A stretch of DNA of 6,847 nucleotides from Anaerotignum sp. (GTDB lineage Bacteria > Bacillota > Clostridia > Lachnospirales > Anaerotignaceae): the NCBI GenBank assembly GCA_020024395.1, contig JAHHTV010000080.1:1-6847 (forward strand), written 5' to 3'. Shown here piece by piece: positions 1 to 6,847 of the stretch; positions within the stretch are counted from its first letter, which is position 1, and each line of letters opens with the position of its first letter. Position numbers and translations under genes: made by a program. The notes under the pieces are model-generated. The model was not told the DNA's origin, made no database searches, and saw only the letters and a list, made by a program, of their open reading frames with translations.

Positions 1-2
1 AA

Positions 3-29
3 TTAGCACTCGATTTAGATGAGTGCTAA
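3..29. promoter_or_regulatory. CIRCE operator (HrcA-binding inverted repeat)
   Basis: A perfect 9-bp inverted repeat, TTAGCACTC at 3-11 and GAGTGCTAA at 21-29, is separated by 9 bases. This matches the CIRCE consensus exactly in both arms and spacing. CIRCE is the operator of the heat-shock repressor HrcA, which blocks groESL and dnaK operons until heat titrates GroEL away from HrcA. It ends 28 bases before the groES start, its usual place. The promoter it controls must lie at or beyond the left window edge and cannot be seen. An ATG inside the right arm (19-21) is part of the operator, not the gene start. Confidence 0.97.
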
Positions 30-57
30 CAATTTGAATATAAGGAGGCAATGTCTT

Positions 58-345
58 ATGAAATTGGTACCATTAGGTGATAAAGTTGTATTGAAACAGT
101 TGGAAGCAGAAGAAACGACAAAATCTGGTTTGATTTTGACTTCTTCCGCACAGGAAAAACCACAAGAAGCAATAGTTGTGGCAGTTGGCCCTGGCGGTTT
201 GGTTGGTGATGTGAATGTGGAAATGGTTCTGAAAGAAGGCGACCGTGTGGTATTTCCAAGATATGGCGCAACACAAATCAAATTTGAAGGTGAAGAATAT
301 TTGGTAATGCGTCAAAATGATATTTTGGCGATTGTAAAAGATTGA
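58..345 (+). CDS. groES: Co-chaperonin GroES (Hsp10, cpn10)
   Basis: This encodes a 95-residue cytoplasmic co-chaperonin that forms the heptameric lid of the GroEL folding chamber. The protein begins MKLVPLGDKVVLKQ, the standard N-terminal strand of the family. The mobile loop that contacts GroEL lies at about residues 18-32 and carries the hydrophobic contact G24-L25-I26-L27. The roof/core signature VAVGPG is at 41-46, and the ending YLVMRQNDILAIV is typical. Length matches the family (about 94-97 residues). The ATG at 58 is chosen because AGGAGG at 43-48 sits 9 bases upstream; the in-frame ATG at 19 would lie inside CIRCE and add a non-conserved extension. groEL follows 33 bases downstream in the same operon, so HrcA repression through CIRCE is expected to cover both. 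Confidence 0.97.
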   Translation: MKLVPLGDKVVLKQLEAEETTKSGLILTSSAQEKPQEAIVVAVGPGGLVGDVNVEMVLKEGDRVVFPRYGATQIKFEGEEYLVMRQNDILAIVKD

Positions 346-360
346 TAATACATTCCATAA

Positions 361-2013
<1,653 letters not shown>

Positions 2014-2030
2014 GCCGAACAAAATAAAAA

Positions 2031-2066
2031 CAATGAAAAAGAGCGTGAAAACGCTCTTTTTTATTG
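2031..2066. terminator. Bidirectional intrinsic terminator between groEL and the ABC permease gene
   Basis: GAGCGT at 2041-2046 pairs with ACGCTC at 2051-2056 around a GAAA tetraloop of the GNRA type. An A run at 2036-2040 pairs with or mirrors the T run at 2057-2062, and CAAT/ATTG extend the symmetry. The plus-strand T run serves groEL. Read on the minus strand, the A run becomes the U tract for the permease gene, whose stop codon lies 9 bases beyond the structure. The hairpin therefore probably insulates two convergent operons. Confidence 0.9.
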
Positions 2067-2074
2067 TTTACATG

Positions 2075-2899
2075 TTATACACGTTTTTTCAAAATTTGTT
2101 TTTCTAATATGGATATTGCCTGATATAACAAAGCGGCTAGTATTGCCAATATGACAACACTCATCAATACCCAAGAAAGTTTGAATGTTTGACTGCCATA
2201 TATAATGAGGAAGCCAAGCCCAGATTGTGCAACCAAAAATTCACCAACAATGACACCAACAAATGAAAGCCCAACATTGATTTTGAGTGCATTGACAATG
2301 ATGGGAATATTTGCAGGGAAAACAATTTTTTGCAATACTTGAAATTTTGTACCACCAAATATACGAACCAATTTGATTTTTTCTTCGTCTACTTGTAAAA
2401 ATCCGTTTAATACTGTCATGATAGTGACAACAACAGATGTCAATAATGCAACAACAATGATAGATGTTTTGCCGTTGCCAAGCCATACAATGATGATAGG
2501 AGCCAAAGCGGTTTTGGGCAATGCATTCAATACCACAAGATAAGGCTCGGCAACATCACATACAAAACGGTTCCACCAAAGCAATATGGCTGTCAATGTG
2601 CCAATGAGTGTGCCTAATAAAAAGCCAATGGCAGTTTCGGCAAGTGTTGTGCCAATATGCGTCCAAAGCATACCATTTTTTATCATTTCTGTTGCCGTTG
2701 CCCATATTTCAGAGGGGCTGCTACATAAAAATGGGTCAATCCACCGTTTTTGTGCGGCAATTTCCCAAAGCACAAAAAAAAGAAAAAGCAATAAAATTTG
2801 TATCGTCAAAATGGTGTATTTTCGCAATTTTCTTTTTTGCAAATACGCGGCTTGACGGAGAGAAACATCAGGAGGAATACGTTCACGCCACATGGACAT
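2075..2899 (-). CDS. ABC importer permease, nitrate/sulfonate/taurine family (SsuC/TauC-like)
   Basis: This encodes a 274-residue membrane subunit of an ABC importer of the BPD_transp_1 type. A charged N-terminal cytoplasmic stretch (1-28) is followed by a hydrophobic helix at about 30-48, then segments near 86-109, 120-140, 146-168, 205-227 and 243-264. The motif LPKTALAPIIIVWLG (127-141) is typical of SsuC/TauC-type permeases. The EAA-like coupling loop lies at about 172-199 and includes FGGTKFQVLQKIVFPANIP, where the ATPase docks. The start overlaps the ATPase stop by 17 bases, so the two are co-transcribed and probably translationally coupled. GGAAGGAG sits 4 bases before the ATG at 2899 and 10 before the ATG at 2893, so either could be used. 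The substrate cannot be read from sequence; a sulfonate, taurine, nitrate or thiamine-precursor-like solute is possible. No binding-protein gene is adjacent. Confidence 0.9.
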   Translation of the reverse strand: MSMWRERIPPDVSLRQAAYLQKRKLRKYTILTIQILLLFLFFVLWEIAAQKRWIDPFLCSSPSEIWATATEMIKNGMLWTHIGTTLAETAIGFLLGTLIGTLTAILLWWNRFVCDVAEPYLVVLNALPKTALAPIIIVWLGNGKTSIIVVALLTSVVVTIMTVLNGFLQVDEEKIKLVRIFGGTKFQVLQKIVFPANIPIIVNALKINVGLSFVGVIVGEFLVAQSGLGFLIIYGSQTFKLSWVLMSVVILAILAALLYQAISILEKQILKKRV

Positions 2900-3629
2900 C
2901 TAACTCCTTCCATATTGTATTGAAATAATCTCGAAATTCTGGGGCTTCTCTGGCTTTTATTGGGGTACGGTCGTCCACAGAAAGTATAATGTCATGTATT
3001 TTTTTTAGCTTTGCAGGTCGACCAGAAAGTACAAAAACACGGTCAGAGAGGCTGATGGCTTCTGATATATCATGGCTGACAAGTATGGCAGTTTTTTTTT
3101 CTTTGCGTATGATAGTGCCGATTTCGTCAGAAACAGAAAGCCGTGTTTGATAATCTAATGCAGAAAAAGGCTCATCTAAAAGTAAAATATCAGGACGAAC
3201 CGCAAGTGTGCGAATGAGTGCAACTCTTTGTCGCATACCGCCAGAAAGTTCTGATGGAAAACGATTTTTGAATTCGCCTAAACCATATTGATTTAACATA
3301 TCATCCACAAATGCAATGTTTTCGGCGTTTAGTTTGCCTTGTAATTCTAAGCCAAGCTGTGCGTTGCGTCGTATGGTACGCCATTCAAGCAAATGGTCTT
3401 TTTGCAACATATAGCCAATGTTTCCATTTACAGAAATTTTACCAAAAGATGGTTTGAAAAGTCCTGCTAACATAGAAAGTATGGAAGATTTGCCACAACC
3501 GCTGGGGCCAACAATGGTTACAAATTCGCCTTCCGAAACAGAAAAAGAAAGATGAGAAACGGCTCTTGTTTCACCATCAGGACTGTGGTAACTTAAACTG
3601 ACATCTTCAAAAGATACCATAGGAAGCAA
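2883..3629 (-). CDS. ABC importer ATP-binding protein, nitrate/sulfonate/taurine family (SsuB/TauB-like)
   Basis: This is the cytoplasmic ATPase that powers the permease encoded just downstream. Numbered from the chosen start (248 residues), it has Walker A GPSGCGKS at 41-48, Q-loop Q76 in YMLQKDHLLEW, signature LSGGMRQR at 128-135, Walker B ILLLDEP at 148-154, D-loop SALD at 156-159 and H-loop H186 in VSHD. All catalytic motifs are present and the length is normal. QKDHLLEWRT after the Q-loop is typical of this transporter family. The TTG at 3629 is chosen because AAGGGGG (3638-3644 on the minus strand) ends 8 bases before it, and the same type of site precedes the divergent gene. The ATG at 3620 gives a protein three residues shorter but has only pyrimidine-rich sequence upstream. 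An in-frame start at 3692 would add a non-conserved leader through the promoter region. Confidence 0.9.
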   Translation of the reverse strand: MLPMVSFEDVSLSYHSPDGETRAVSHLSFSVSEGEFVTIVGPSGCGKSSILSMLAGLFKPSFGKISVNGNIGYMLQKDHLLEWRTIRRNAQLGLELQGKLNAENIAFVDDMLNQYGLGEFKNRFPSELSGGMRQRVALIRTLAVRPDILLLDEPFSALDYQTRLSVSDEIGTIIRKEKKTAILVSHDISEAISLSDRVFVLSGRPAKLKKIHDIILSVDDRTPIKAREAPEFRDYFNTIWKELDVHVA

Positions 3630-3650
3630 GGAAAAGACCCCCTTTTTGTG

Positions 3651-3699
3651 ATTATATAATGTATAGTATGAGAATGGGACGAAAGCGTGCATTTGCCAA
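3651..3699 (-). promoter_or_regulatory. Possible promoter of the ABC transporter operon
   Basis: On the minus strand a perfect TATAAT lies at 3656-3651, about 22 bases before the TTG start, but without a good -35 at the right spacing. An alternative is TTGGCA at 3699-3694, which has only a weak -10 (CATTCT) 17 bases on. The region is AT-rich and lies in the divergent gap, so a promoter must be near here, but its exact position is uncertain. The TTGGCA overlaps the opposite-strand -35 of the divergent gene. Confidence 0.35.
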
Positions 3700-3720
3700 A
3701 TGAAAAAACTGTGATATACT
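3693..3720 (+). promoter_or_regulatory. Sigma-A-type promoter of the cysteine hydrolase gene
   Basis: TTGCCA (-35, 3693-3698) and TATACT (-10, 3715-3720) each match consensus at five of six bases, separated by 16 bp. TG at 3712-3713 one base before the -10 makes it an extended -10 promoter. Initiation would fall near 3727, giving a leader of about 22 bases that carries the AAGGGGG ribosome binding site. No operator is evident between the promoter and the gene. Confidence 0.7.
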
Positions 3721-3748
3721 CAAAAAAAGAAAGCAAGGGGGAAATGAT

Positions 3749-4396
3749 ATGGAAACAAGCAAAGCAGCATTATTGGTAATTGATATGGAACAAGGATTTT
3801 TGCATCCGAATTCACCACTGTATATTGCACAAGCAGCGGATACTGTGCCAAATTGCAGCAATGTGATTGCAAAAGCAAGACAAAGGGGAATACCTGTATT
3901 TTTTGTCAATCGCATTTATCGTAAAAATGGCAGTGATGTAGAGGCTTGCAGATATGAACATTGGTTACAAGGGGGACGGTGTTTGGCACCAAACAGCACG
4001 GGGGATTGTTCGATAGAAGTGCCAGAAGCATTTACACCACAAGCAGGAGATTATACCATTATCAAACCAAGATTTTCTGCATTTTTTCAAACAGAATTGG
4101 ATTTGATACTGCGTCGGTTACAAGTGGATACTGTGTTGTTAACTGGCACAACAACGCCGAATTGTATTCGTGCAACTTGTTATGATGGTTTGTCACTGGA
4201 TTATAATGTGGTTGTGATAGAAGATTGTTGTTCTTCTCGCACAGAAACGGTACAGCGTGCCAATATGGAAGACATGGCATATATTGGGGCAGATGTGATA
4301 ACAGTAGAACAGTTTTTACAAAACACATGGACAACAAAAAATTATGTGAAAGAAGTACAACAAAAAGTGGTTGCTGATGAAACCGCACCAGAATAA
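3749..4396 (+). CDS. Isochorismatase-family cysteine hydrolase
   Basis: This encodes a 215-residue cytoplasmic hydrolase with the isochorismatase/nicotinamidase fold. The predicted catalytic triad is complete: D12 in LLVIDMEQGF, K106 in IIKPRFSAF and C139 in GTTTPNCIRAT. The residues just before C139 occupy the conserved cis-peptide and oxyanion-loop position. Family members cleave amide or vinyl-ether bonds in small molecules such as nicotinamide, ureidoacrylate, N-carbamoyl compounds or isochorismate. The nicotinamidase zinc-site pattern (DxHxxxDH) is not evident, so it is probably not PncA, but the substrate remains unknown. A hydrophilic C-terminal tail (about 196-215) extends past the core. 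The ATG at 3749 has AAGGGGG 7 bases upstream. It is monocistronic: its own promoter is at 3693-3720 and a terminator follows within about 35 bases of the stop. Confidence 0.88.
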   Translation: METSKAALLVIDMEQGFLHPNSPLYIAQAADTVPNCSNVIAKARQRGIPVFFVNRIYRKNGSDVEACRYEHWLQGGRCLAPNSTGDCSIEVPEAFTPQAGDYTIIKPRFSAFFQTELDLILRRLQVDTVLLTGTTTPNCIRATCYDGLSLDYNVVVIEDCCSSRTETVQRANMEDMAYIGADVITVEQFLQNTWTTKNYVKEVQQKVVADETAPE

Positions 4397-4400
4397 TAGT

Positions 4401-4433
4401 AAAACACCTTACAAATATTGTAAGGTGTTTTTT
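4401..4433. terminator. Bidirectional intrinsic terminator between the hydrolase and cupin genes
   Basis: AAACACCTTAC at 4402-4412 pairs perfectly with GTAAGGTGTTT at 4420-4430, giving an 11-bp stem with a 7-base loop. T residues continue to 4433 on the plus strand, and an A run at 4401-4404 provides a shorter U tract on the minus strand. It lies 4 bases after the hydrolase stop region and 4 bases from the end of the convergent cupin gene, so it probably ends both transcripts. Confidence 0.9.
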
Positions 4434-4437
4434 ATGA

Positions 4438-4782
4438 TTATGCTTCGTTTAATACCAAAGCAATCAATTCTAAATTTTCATTGCTATTGTTTTCCAATGC
4501 ATGACATTGTCCAACTTCAATCAAACAAACATCGCCTGCATGAACGGTTGTTTTGGAACCATCATTATCAGTGAAAACACCTTCGCCTCTGATGATAGCA
4601 TAAGGTTCTGTATTTCCAACGTGTTGATGCCAACCAATAGAGCTATTGGGTGGCATAATCAATCTTGCATACATAGCACAATGTCCCATCAATTCTTCTT
4701 TTTCCATGAAATGATGGATTTCGATGGTACCATTACCACCTCTCAAATTTTCTACGGTTACTACTCTTTCTTTTTTTACCAT
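4438..4782 (-). CDS. Small single-domain cupin protein
   Basis: This encodes a 114-residue soluble protein that is essentially one cupin beta-barrel. Cupin motif 1 is clear: H52-x-H54, then E59 and G66 in GWHQHVGNTEPYAIIRGEG, with the expected spacing. Motif 2 runs from G83 (GDVCLIEVGQCHALEN) and supplies the fourth ligand, H94, although the usual Pro-x-Gly is changed. The 3-His/1-Glu set suggests bound metal. Small cupins act as isomerases, dioxygenases, sugar- or metabolite-binding proteins, so no reaction can be assigned. The start ATG overlaps the radical SAM stop (ATGGTAA, 7-bp overlap), indicating translational coupling. AAGGAG also lies 10 bases upstream. Being the last gene of this two-gene unit hints at a job linked to the radical SAM protein, but this is inference. 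Confidence 0.88.
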   Translation of the reverse strand: MVKKERVVTVENLRGGNGTIEIHHFMEKEELMGHCAMYARLIMPPNSSIGWHQHVGNTEPYAIIRGEGVFTDNDGSKTTVHAGDVCLIEVGQCHALENNSNENLELIALVLNEA

Positions 4783-5735
4783 ACTACCGCTTCTCCTTCC
4801 TTTTTTGGAAATGTGTCTGCCGTTAATACGCCTGAACCATCAAATAGTGGCGTATATTCGGACGTGGCAGATGAACGTTTTTGTACAAAACCGTTTTGCA
4901 GTCCGATGTGCAGAAAATGTTCCGTTACTTTTTGATATTCAAATGTTGTGAGCCGACGAGAAAGGTTTTTGAATTGATTTGCATTATACATGGGGGTGTA
5001 TTGGTTTAACAAAGAAACCATTGTTTGTTGCCCCATATGTTCTCGTATCCAATCCAATATCAAACAGCTATCTTTATAATGCTGTGGCAATACCAAATGA
5101 CGGATGATGATACCACGTTGCAAAATACCTTGTGTATCAAAACAATCTTTGGGTATTTGCCGCCGCATTTCCAATATGGCAGCAGATGCTATTTGTGGAT
5201 ATTGGGGGGTGTGTGAATACTGCAAACCAAGTGTATCGTCCCAATATTTGAAATCAGGCAGATAAATGTCAATCAAGCCTTCCAACATACGCAAGCCCGC
5301 TAAACTTTCATATCCATTGGAATTGTATACCACAGGGATAGAAAGTCCTTTTTGTTTGGCAATGGTCAAAGCCTCTACAATTTGTGGTATGAAATGAGAG
5401 GCGGAAACCAAATTGACATTATGACAGCCACGGCTTTGCTGTTCCAGAAAAATATCAGCCAAACGAGAAATAGAAATTTCAATACCATTTTGTTGTTGGC
5501 TGATGGTGTGGTTTTGGCAAAATACACATTGCATATTACAATGTGAAAAAAATACTGTACCTGAGCCTTTTGTGCCACTGATGGGCGGTTCTTCCCATGT
5601 GTGTGTAGAAACCAAAGCGACTTTTGGAAACAAAGGGGCTTGGCAGTATCCTTTTTGCCCAATGGTGCGATTGATACCGCAATTTCTGGGGCATATGGTG
5701 CAATGTGATAATGCTTTTGTTGTGGTTGATTGCAT
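4776..5735 (-). CDS. PflX-like radical SAM protein (COG1313 type), function unknown
   Basis: This encodes a 319-residue radical S-adenosylmethionine protein. The [4Fe-4S]/SAM motif is C66-x3-C70-x2-C73 in SHCNMQCVFCQN, within the segment GSGTVFF that resembles pyruvate formate-lyase activating enzymes. An N-terminal cysteine cluster C12-x2-C15-x3-C19 with C31 (CTICPRNCG...GYC) is characteristic of COG1313/PflX proteins and may bind a second cluster or zinc. VVYNSNGYES and DIYLPDFKYWDD are further conserved strands of the partial TIM barrel. Family members are annotated as putative activases, but no glycyl radical enzyme gene is adjacent and the substrate is unknown. The ATG at 5735 is chosen: AAGGA lies about 11 bases upstream and the conserved Cys cluster begins 12 residues in. 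A longer in-frame start at 5858 adds an unconserved leader across the promoter region. It is the first gene of an operon with the cupin. Confidence 0.88.
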   Translation of the reverse strand: MQSTTTKALSHCTICPRNCGINRTIGQKGYCQAPLFPKVALVSTHTWEEPPISGTKGSGTVFFSHCNMQCVFCQNHTISQQQNGIEISISRLADIFLEQQSRGCHNVNLVSASHFIPQIVEALTIAKQKGLSIPVVYNSNGYESLAGLRMLEGLIDIYLPDFKYWDDTLGLQYSHTPQYPQIASAAILEMRRQIPKDCFDTQGILQRGIIIRHLVLPQHYKDSCLILDWIREHMGQQTMVSLLNQYTPMYNANQFKNLSRRLTTFEYQKVTEHFLHIGLQNGFVQKRSSATSEYTPLFDGSGVLTADTFPKKEGEAVVW

Positions 5736-5763
5736 AATGATATCGTTCCTTTCTGTCTGTATT

Positions 5764-5772
5764 ATTTTAGCA
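5764..5772 (-). promoter_or_regulatory. Probable extended -10 promoter of the radical SAM/cupin operon
   Basis: On the minus strand, TGC followed by TAAAAT (positions 5772-5764) gives an extended -10 element 29 bases before the ATG at 5735, matching TATAAT at five of six bases. No good -35 is visible 17 bases further upstream. A short inverted repeat, TTTTC/GAAAA (5785-5789 and 5795-5799), lies near the -35 region and could be chance or an operator. Confidence 0.45.
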
Positions 5773-5826
5773 TAAATTCCTCTGTTTTCATATAGAAAAA
5801 TGTTTTTTGCCGTGGTAAAATGCAAA

Positions 5827-5832
5827 TGTAAT
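5827..5832 (+). promoter_or_regulatory. Possible -10 element of the small CxxC protein gene
   Basis: TGTAAT at 5827-5832 matches five of six consensus -10 bases and would start transcription near 5839, giving a leader of about 39 bases. TTGCCG at 5807-5812 resembles a -35 but is only 14 bases away, so the assignment is weak. No other candidate in the gap is clearly better. Confidence 0.3.
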
Positions 5833-5877
5833 AAGAAATGCGTCGAATGAATAAACATACAAAGGGGCGTGTCGAAT

Positions 5878-6105
5878 ATGCGACAATATCAAACAGTAGA
5901 AAAACAAACAACAGAAGCAATTCGCATTTTCTGTGATTGTTGTGGAAAAGAAATCAAAAAAGAAAAAGAAGATTATTTGGAAATAGAAAAAACTTGGGGA
6001 TATTTTTCAGAAAAAGATGGTGAAAAACATCAATTTGATATTTGTGAGCATTGCTATGATGCATGGGTAGCTGGTTTTGTATATCCGCCAAAAACAGAAA
6101 TATGA
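5878..6105 (+). CDS. Small protein with two CxxC pairs, possibly zinc-binding; function unknown
   Basis: This encodes a 75-residue, charged, probably cytoplasmic protein that I cannot assign to a named function. The pattern CDCCGKEI (C19, C21, C22) and CEHC (C56, C59) gives two CxxC knuckles about 34 residues apart, as expected for one zinc-ribbon-like site. The linker is rich in Lys and Glu and contains the segment EKTWGYFSEKDGEKHQFDI, which leads straight into the second knuckle. I recall similar small CxxC proteins with a WGY.S..DG pattern in Firmicutes, but cannot verify this here. No signal peptide or membrane segment is visible. The ATG at 5878 is chosen because AAAGGGG (5861-5867) lies 10 bases upstream; a GTG at 5869 is too close to it. 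It is divergent from the radical SAM operon and ends directly in a terminator. Confidence 0.8.
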   Translation: MRQYQTVEKQTTEAIRIFCDCCGKEIKKEKEDYLEIEKTWGYFSEKDGEKHQFDICEHCYDAWVAGFVYPPKTEI

Positions 6106-6138
6106 AAAAGCACAAGAGATTGTCTCTTGTGCTTTTTT
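6105..6138. terminator. Bidirectional intrinsic terminator between the CxxC protein and P1 peptidase genes
   Basis: AAAAAGCACAAGAGA at 6105-6119 pairs with TCTCTTGTGCTTTTT at 6123-6137, a perfect 15-bp stem with a 3-base loop (or a slightly larger loop if the closing pair opens). The T run at 6133-6138 ends the plus-strand transcript and the A run at 6105-6109 serves the minus-strand one. The structure begins at the last base of one stop codon and ends 2 bases short of the other gene, so there is almost no other intergenic sequence. Confidence 0.92.
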
Positions 6139-6139
6139 A

Positions 6140-6847
6140 TCATGCGTTTGCAGTTTTGATAGCACGCAATACAGCTTGTTCTGTAACTTTTGCGGCAAGT
6201 GTGCCAACAATATCCACAGGGGCTTGTGGTAATTCGATTTCTTCTGTGGAAATGCAAAATAATGTATCACCATCTAGTGTGGTATGTATGGGGCGGATAC
6301 ATCTTGCCAATCCATCGTGTGCCATACCTGCTACTTTTTTGGCTTGTGCCTTTGTCAATTTGACATTTGTGGCGATGACACCAATGGTGGTATTTTGCCC
6401 AGAAAAAGATAATGCCTCAGCAAGCTTGAGCAGCTGTGTTTCCGTATCTACAAAAGAGCCATCTGGATTTTTGGTACCTGCCAATATTGTGCCGTTTTCC
6501 CATACATCGCCAAAAGCGTTGACGGCAATCAATGCAGCAACACAAATGCCGTTTTCTGTGGTTTGTGCAAAAGAGCCGATACCGCTATTGCAACATTGCT
6601 CCATACCATATAATTTGCCAACGGTTGCACCACAGCCTGCACCAAAATTGCCTTCTTGCAATACTGTATCAGAAGCATTTTCACAAGCGGCAAATCCCAT
6701 TTTTTTATCAGGGCGTATGGAAGCAGAACCATTTGCCAAATCAAATAATACTGCCGCAGGGACAATGGGGACTTTGCCACAACCAACATCAAAGCCGATA
6801 TTTTTTTGCTCTAAATATTCCATAACACCACTTGCGGCATCCAATCC
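6140..6847 (-). CDS. P1-family (S58, DmpA/BapA-like) aminopeptidase, partial: C-terminal part
   Basis: The reading frame is open to the window edge, so the N-terminus is missing; about 235 residues are visible, and full-length members have roughly 320-375. The first visible residues, GLDAASGVMEYLEQ, match an internal conserved block of the family, so the TTG there is a Leu codon and not a start. Further family marks are IVPAAVLFDL, GNFGAGCGATVGK and ALIAVNAFGDV. P1 peptidases (L-aminopeptidase/D-esterase, beta-peptidyl aminopeptidase) self-cleave and use the new N-terminal Ser or Thr as nucleophile. Here the equivalent site is probably Asn-Thr in GQNTTIGVIATN (Asn at 6392-6394, Thr at 6389-6391), as in ThnT, instead of the Gly-Ser of DmpA. 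The substrate is unknown; short or beta-amino peptides are plausible. It converges on the CxxC gene with a shared terminator. Confidence 0.88.
   Translation of the reverse strand, partial: GLDAASGVMEYLEQKNIGFDVGCGKVPIVPAAVLFDLANGSASIRPDKKMGFAACENASDTVLQEGNFGAGCGATVGKLYGMEQCCNSGIGSFAQTTENGICVAALIAVNAFGDVWENGTILAGTKNPDGSFVDTETQLLKLAEALSFSGQNTTIGVIATNVKLTKAQAKKVAGMAHDGLARCIRPIHTTLDGDTLFCISTEEIELPQAPVDIVGTLAAKVTEQAVLRAIKTANA

Noticed and set aside
19..57. In-frame ATG upstream of groES that would add 13 residues
   Set aside because: It lies inside the CIRCE right arm, has no ribosome binding site, and the extension does not match GroES; the ATG at 58 has AGGAGG at proper spacing.
3630..3692. Longer N-terminus for the ABC ATPase starting at 3692
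   Set aside because: It would translate through the AAGGGGG site and the TATAAT region; ABC ATPases of this type start close to the first beta strand (VSFEDVSLSY).
3652..3915. Minus-strand 87-codon frame across the divergent gap and into the hydrolase gene
   Set aside because: It has hydrophobic stretches but overlaps a well-supported gene and both promoter regions, with no ribosome binding site.
4501..4935. Plus-strand 144-codon frame opposite the cupin and radical SAM genes
   Set aside because: It is the antisense shadow of two genes with clear motifs, and has no domain of its own.
5736..5858. Longer N-terminus for the radical SAM protein starting at 5858
   Set aside because: The 41-residue leader is unconserved in character, covers the extended -10 promoter, and the ATG at 5735 has its own AAGGA site.
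5736..5877. Possible small RNA or riboswitch in the divergent gap
   Set aside because: Only a 5-bp inverted repeat is visible; no conserved riboswitch core or internal terminator is present, and promoters account for the space.

Overview
The window looks like an ordinary chromosomal segment of a low-GC, Gram-positive anaerobe, most likely a Clostridia/Lachnospirales-type Firmicute. The evidence is AT-rich coding sequence with strong AGGAGG-type ribosome binding sites, a groESL operon headed by a perfect CIRCE element (the HrcA operator), and oxygen-sensitive radical SAM chemistry. The genus cannot be fixed from the sequence alone.

Layout: (1) 1-2066, plus strand: CIRCE, groES, groEL and a strong hairpin terminator. 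(2) 2075-3629, minus strand: an overlapping ATPase/permease pair of the nitrate/sulfonate/taurine ABC importer family, with no substrate-binding protein gene visible. (3) 3749-4396, plus strand: an isochorismatase-family cysteine hydrolase with its own recognisable promoter. (4) 4438-5735, minus strand: a PflX-like radical SAM protein (COG1313 type) followed by a small cupin whose start codon overlaps the radical SAM stop codon. (5) 5878-6105, plus strand: a 75-residue protein with two CxxC pairs. (6) 6140-6847, minus strand: the C-terminal part of a P1/DmpA-type (S58) aminopeptidase, cut off by the window edge.

Transcription units alternate strictly in direction. Each of the three convergent junctions (about 2050, 4415 and 6120) holds one hairpin flanked by A and T runs, so each can terminate both neighbours. 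The two divergent gaps (3630-3748 and 5736-5877) hold the promoters. Apart from the two-gene operons, the units have no evident shared pathway. I see no mobile element, CRISPR array, tRNA, rRNA, riboswitch or defence-type locus. The least characterised items are the radical SAM/cupin pair and the small CxxC protein. I see no clear sign of a novel multi-gene system.
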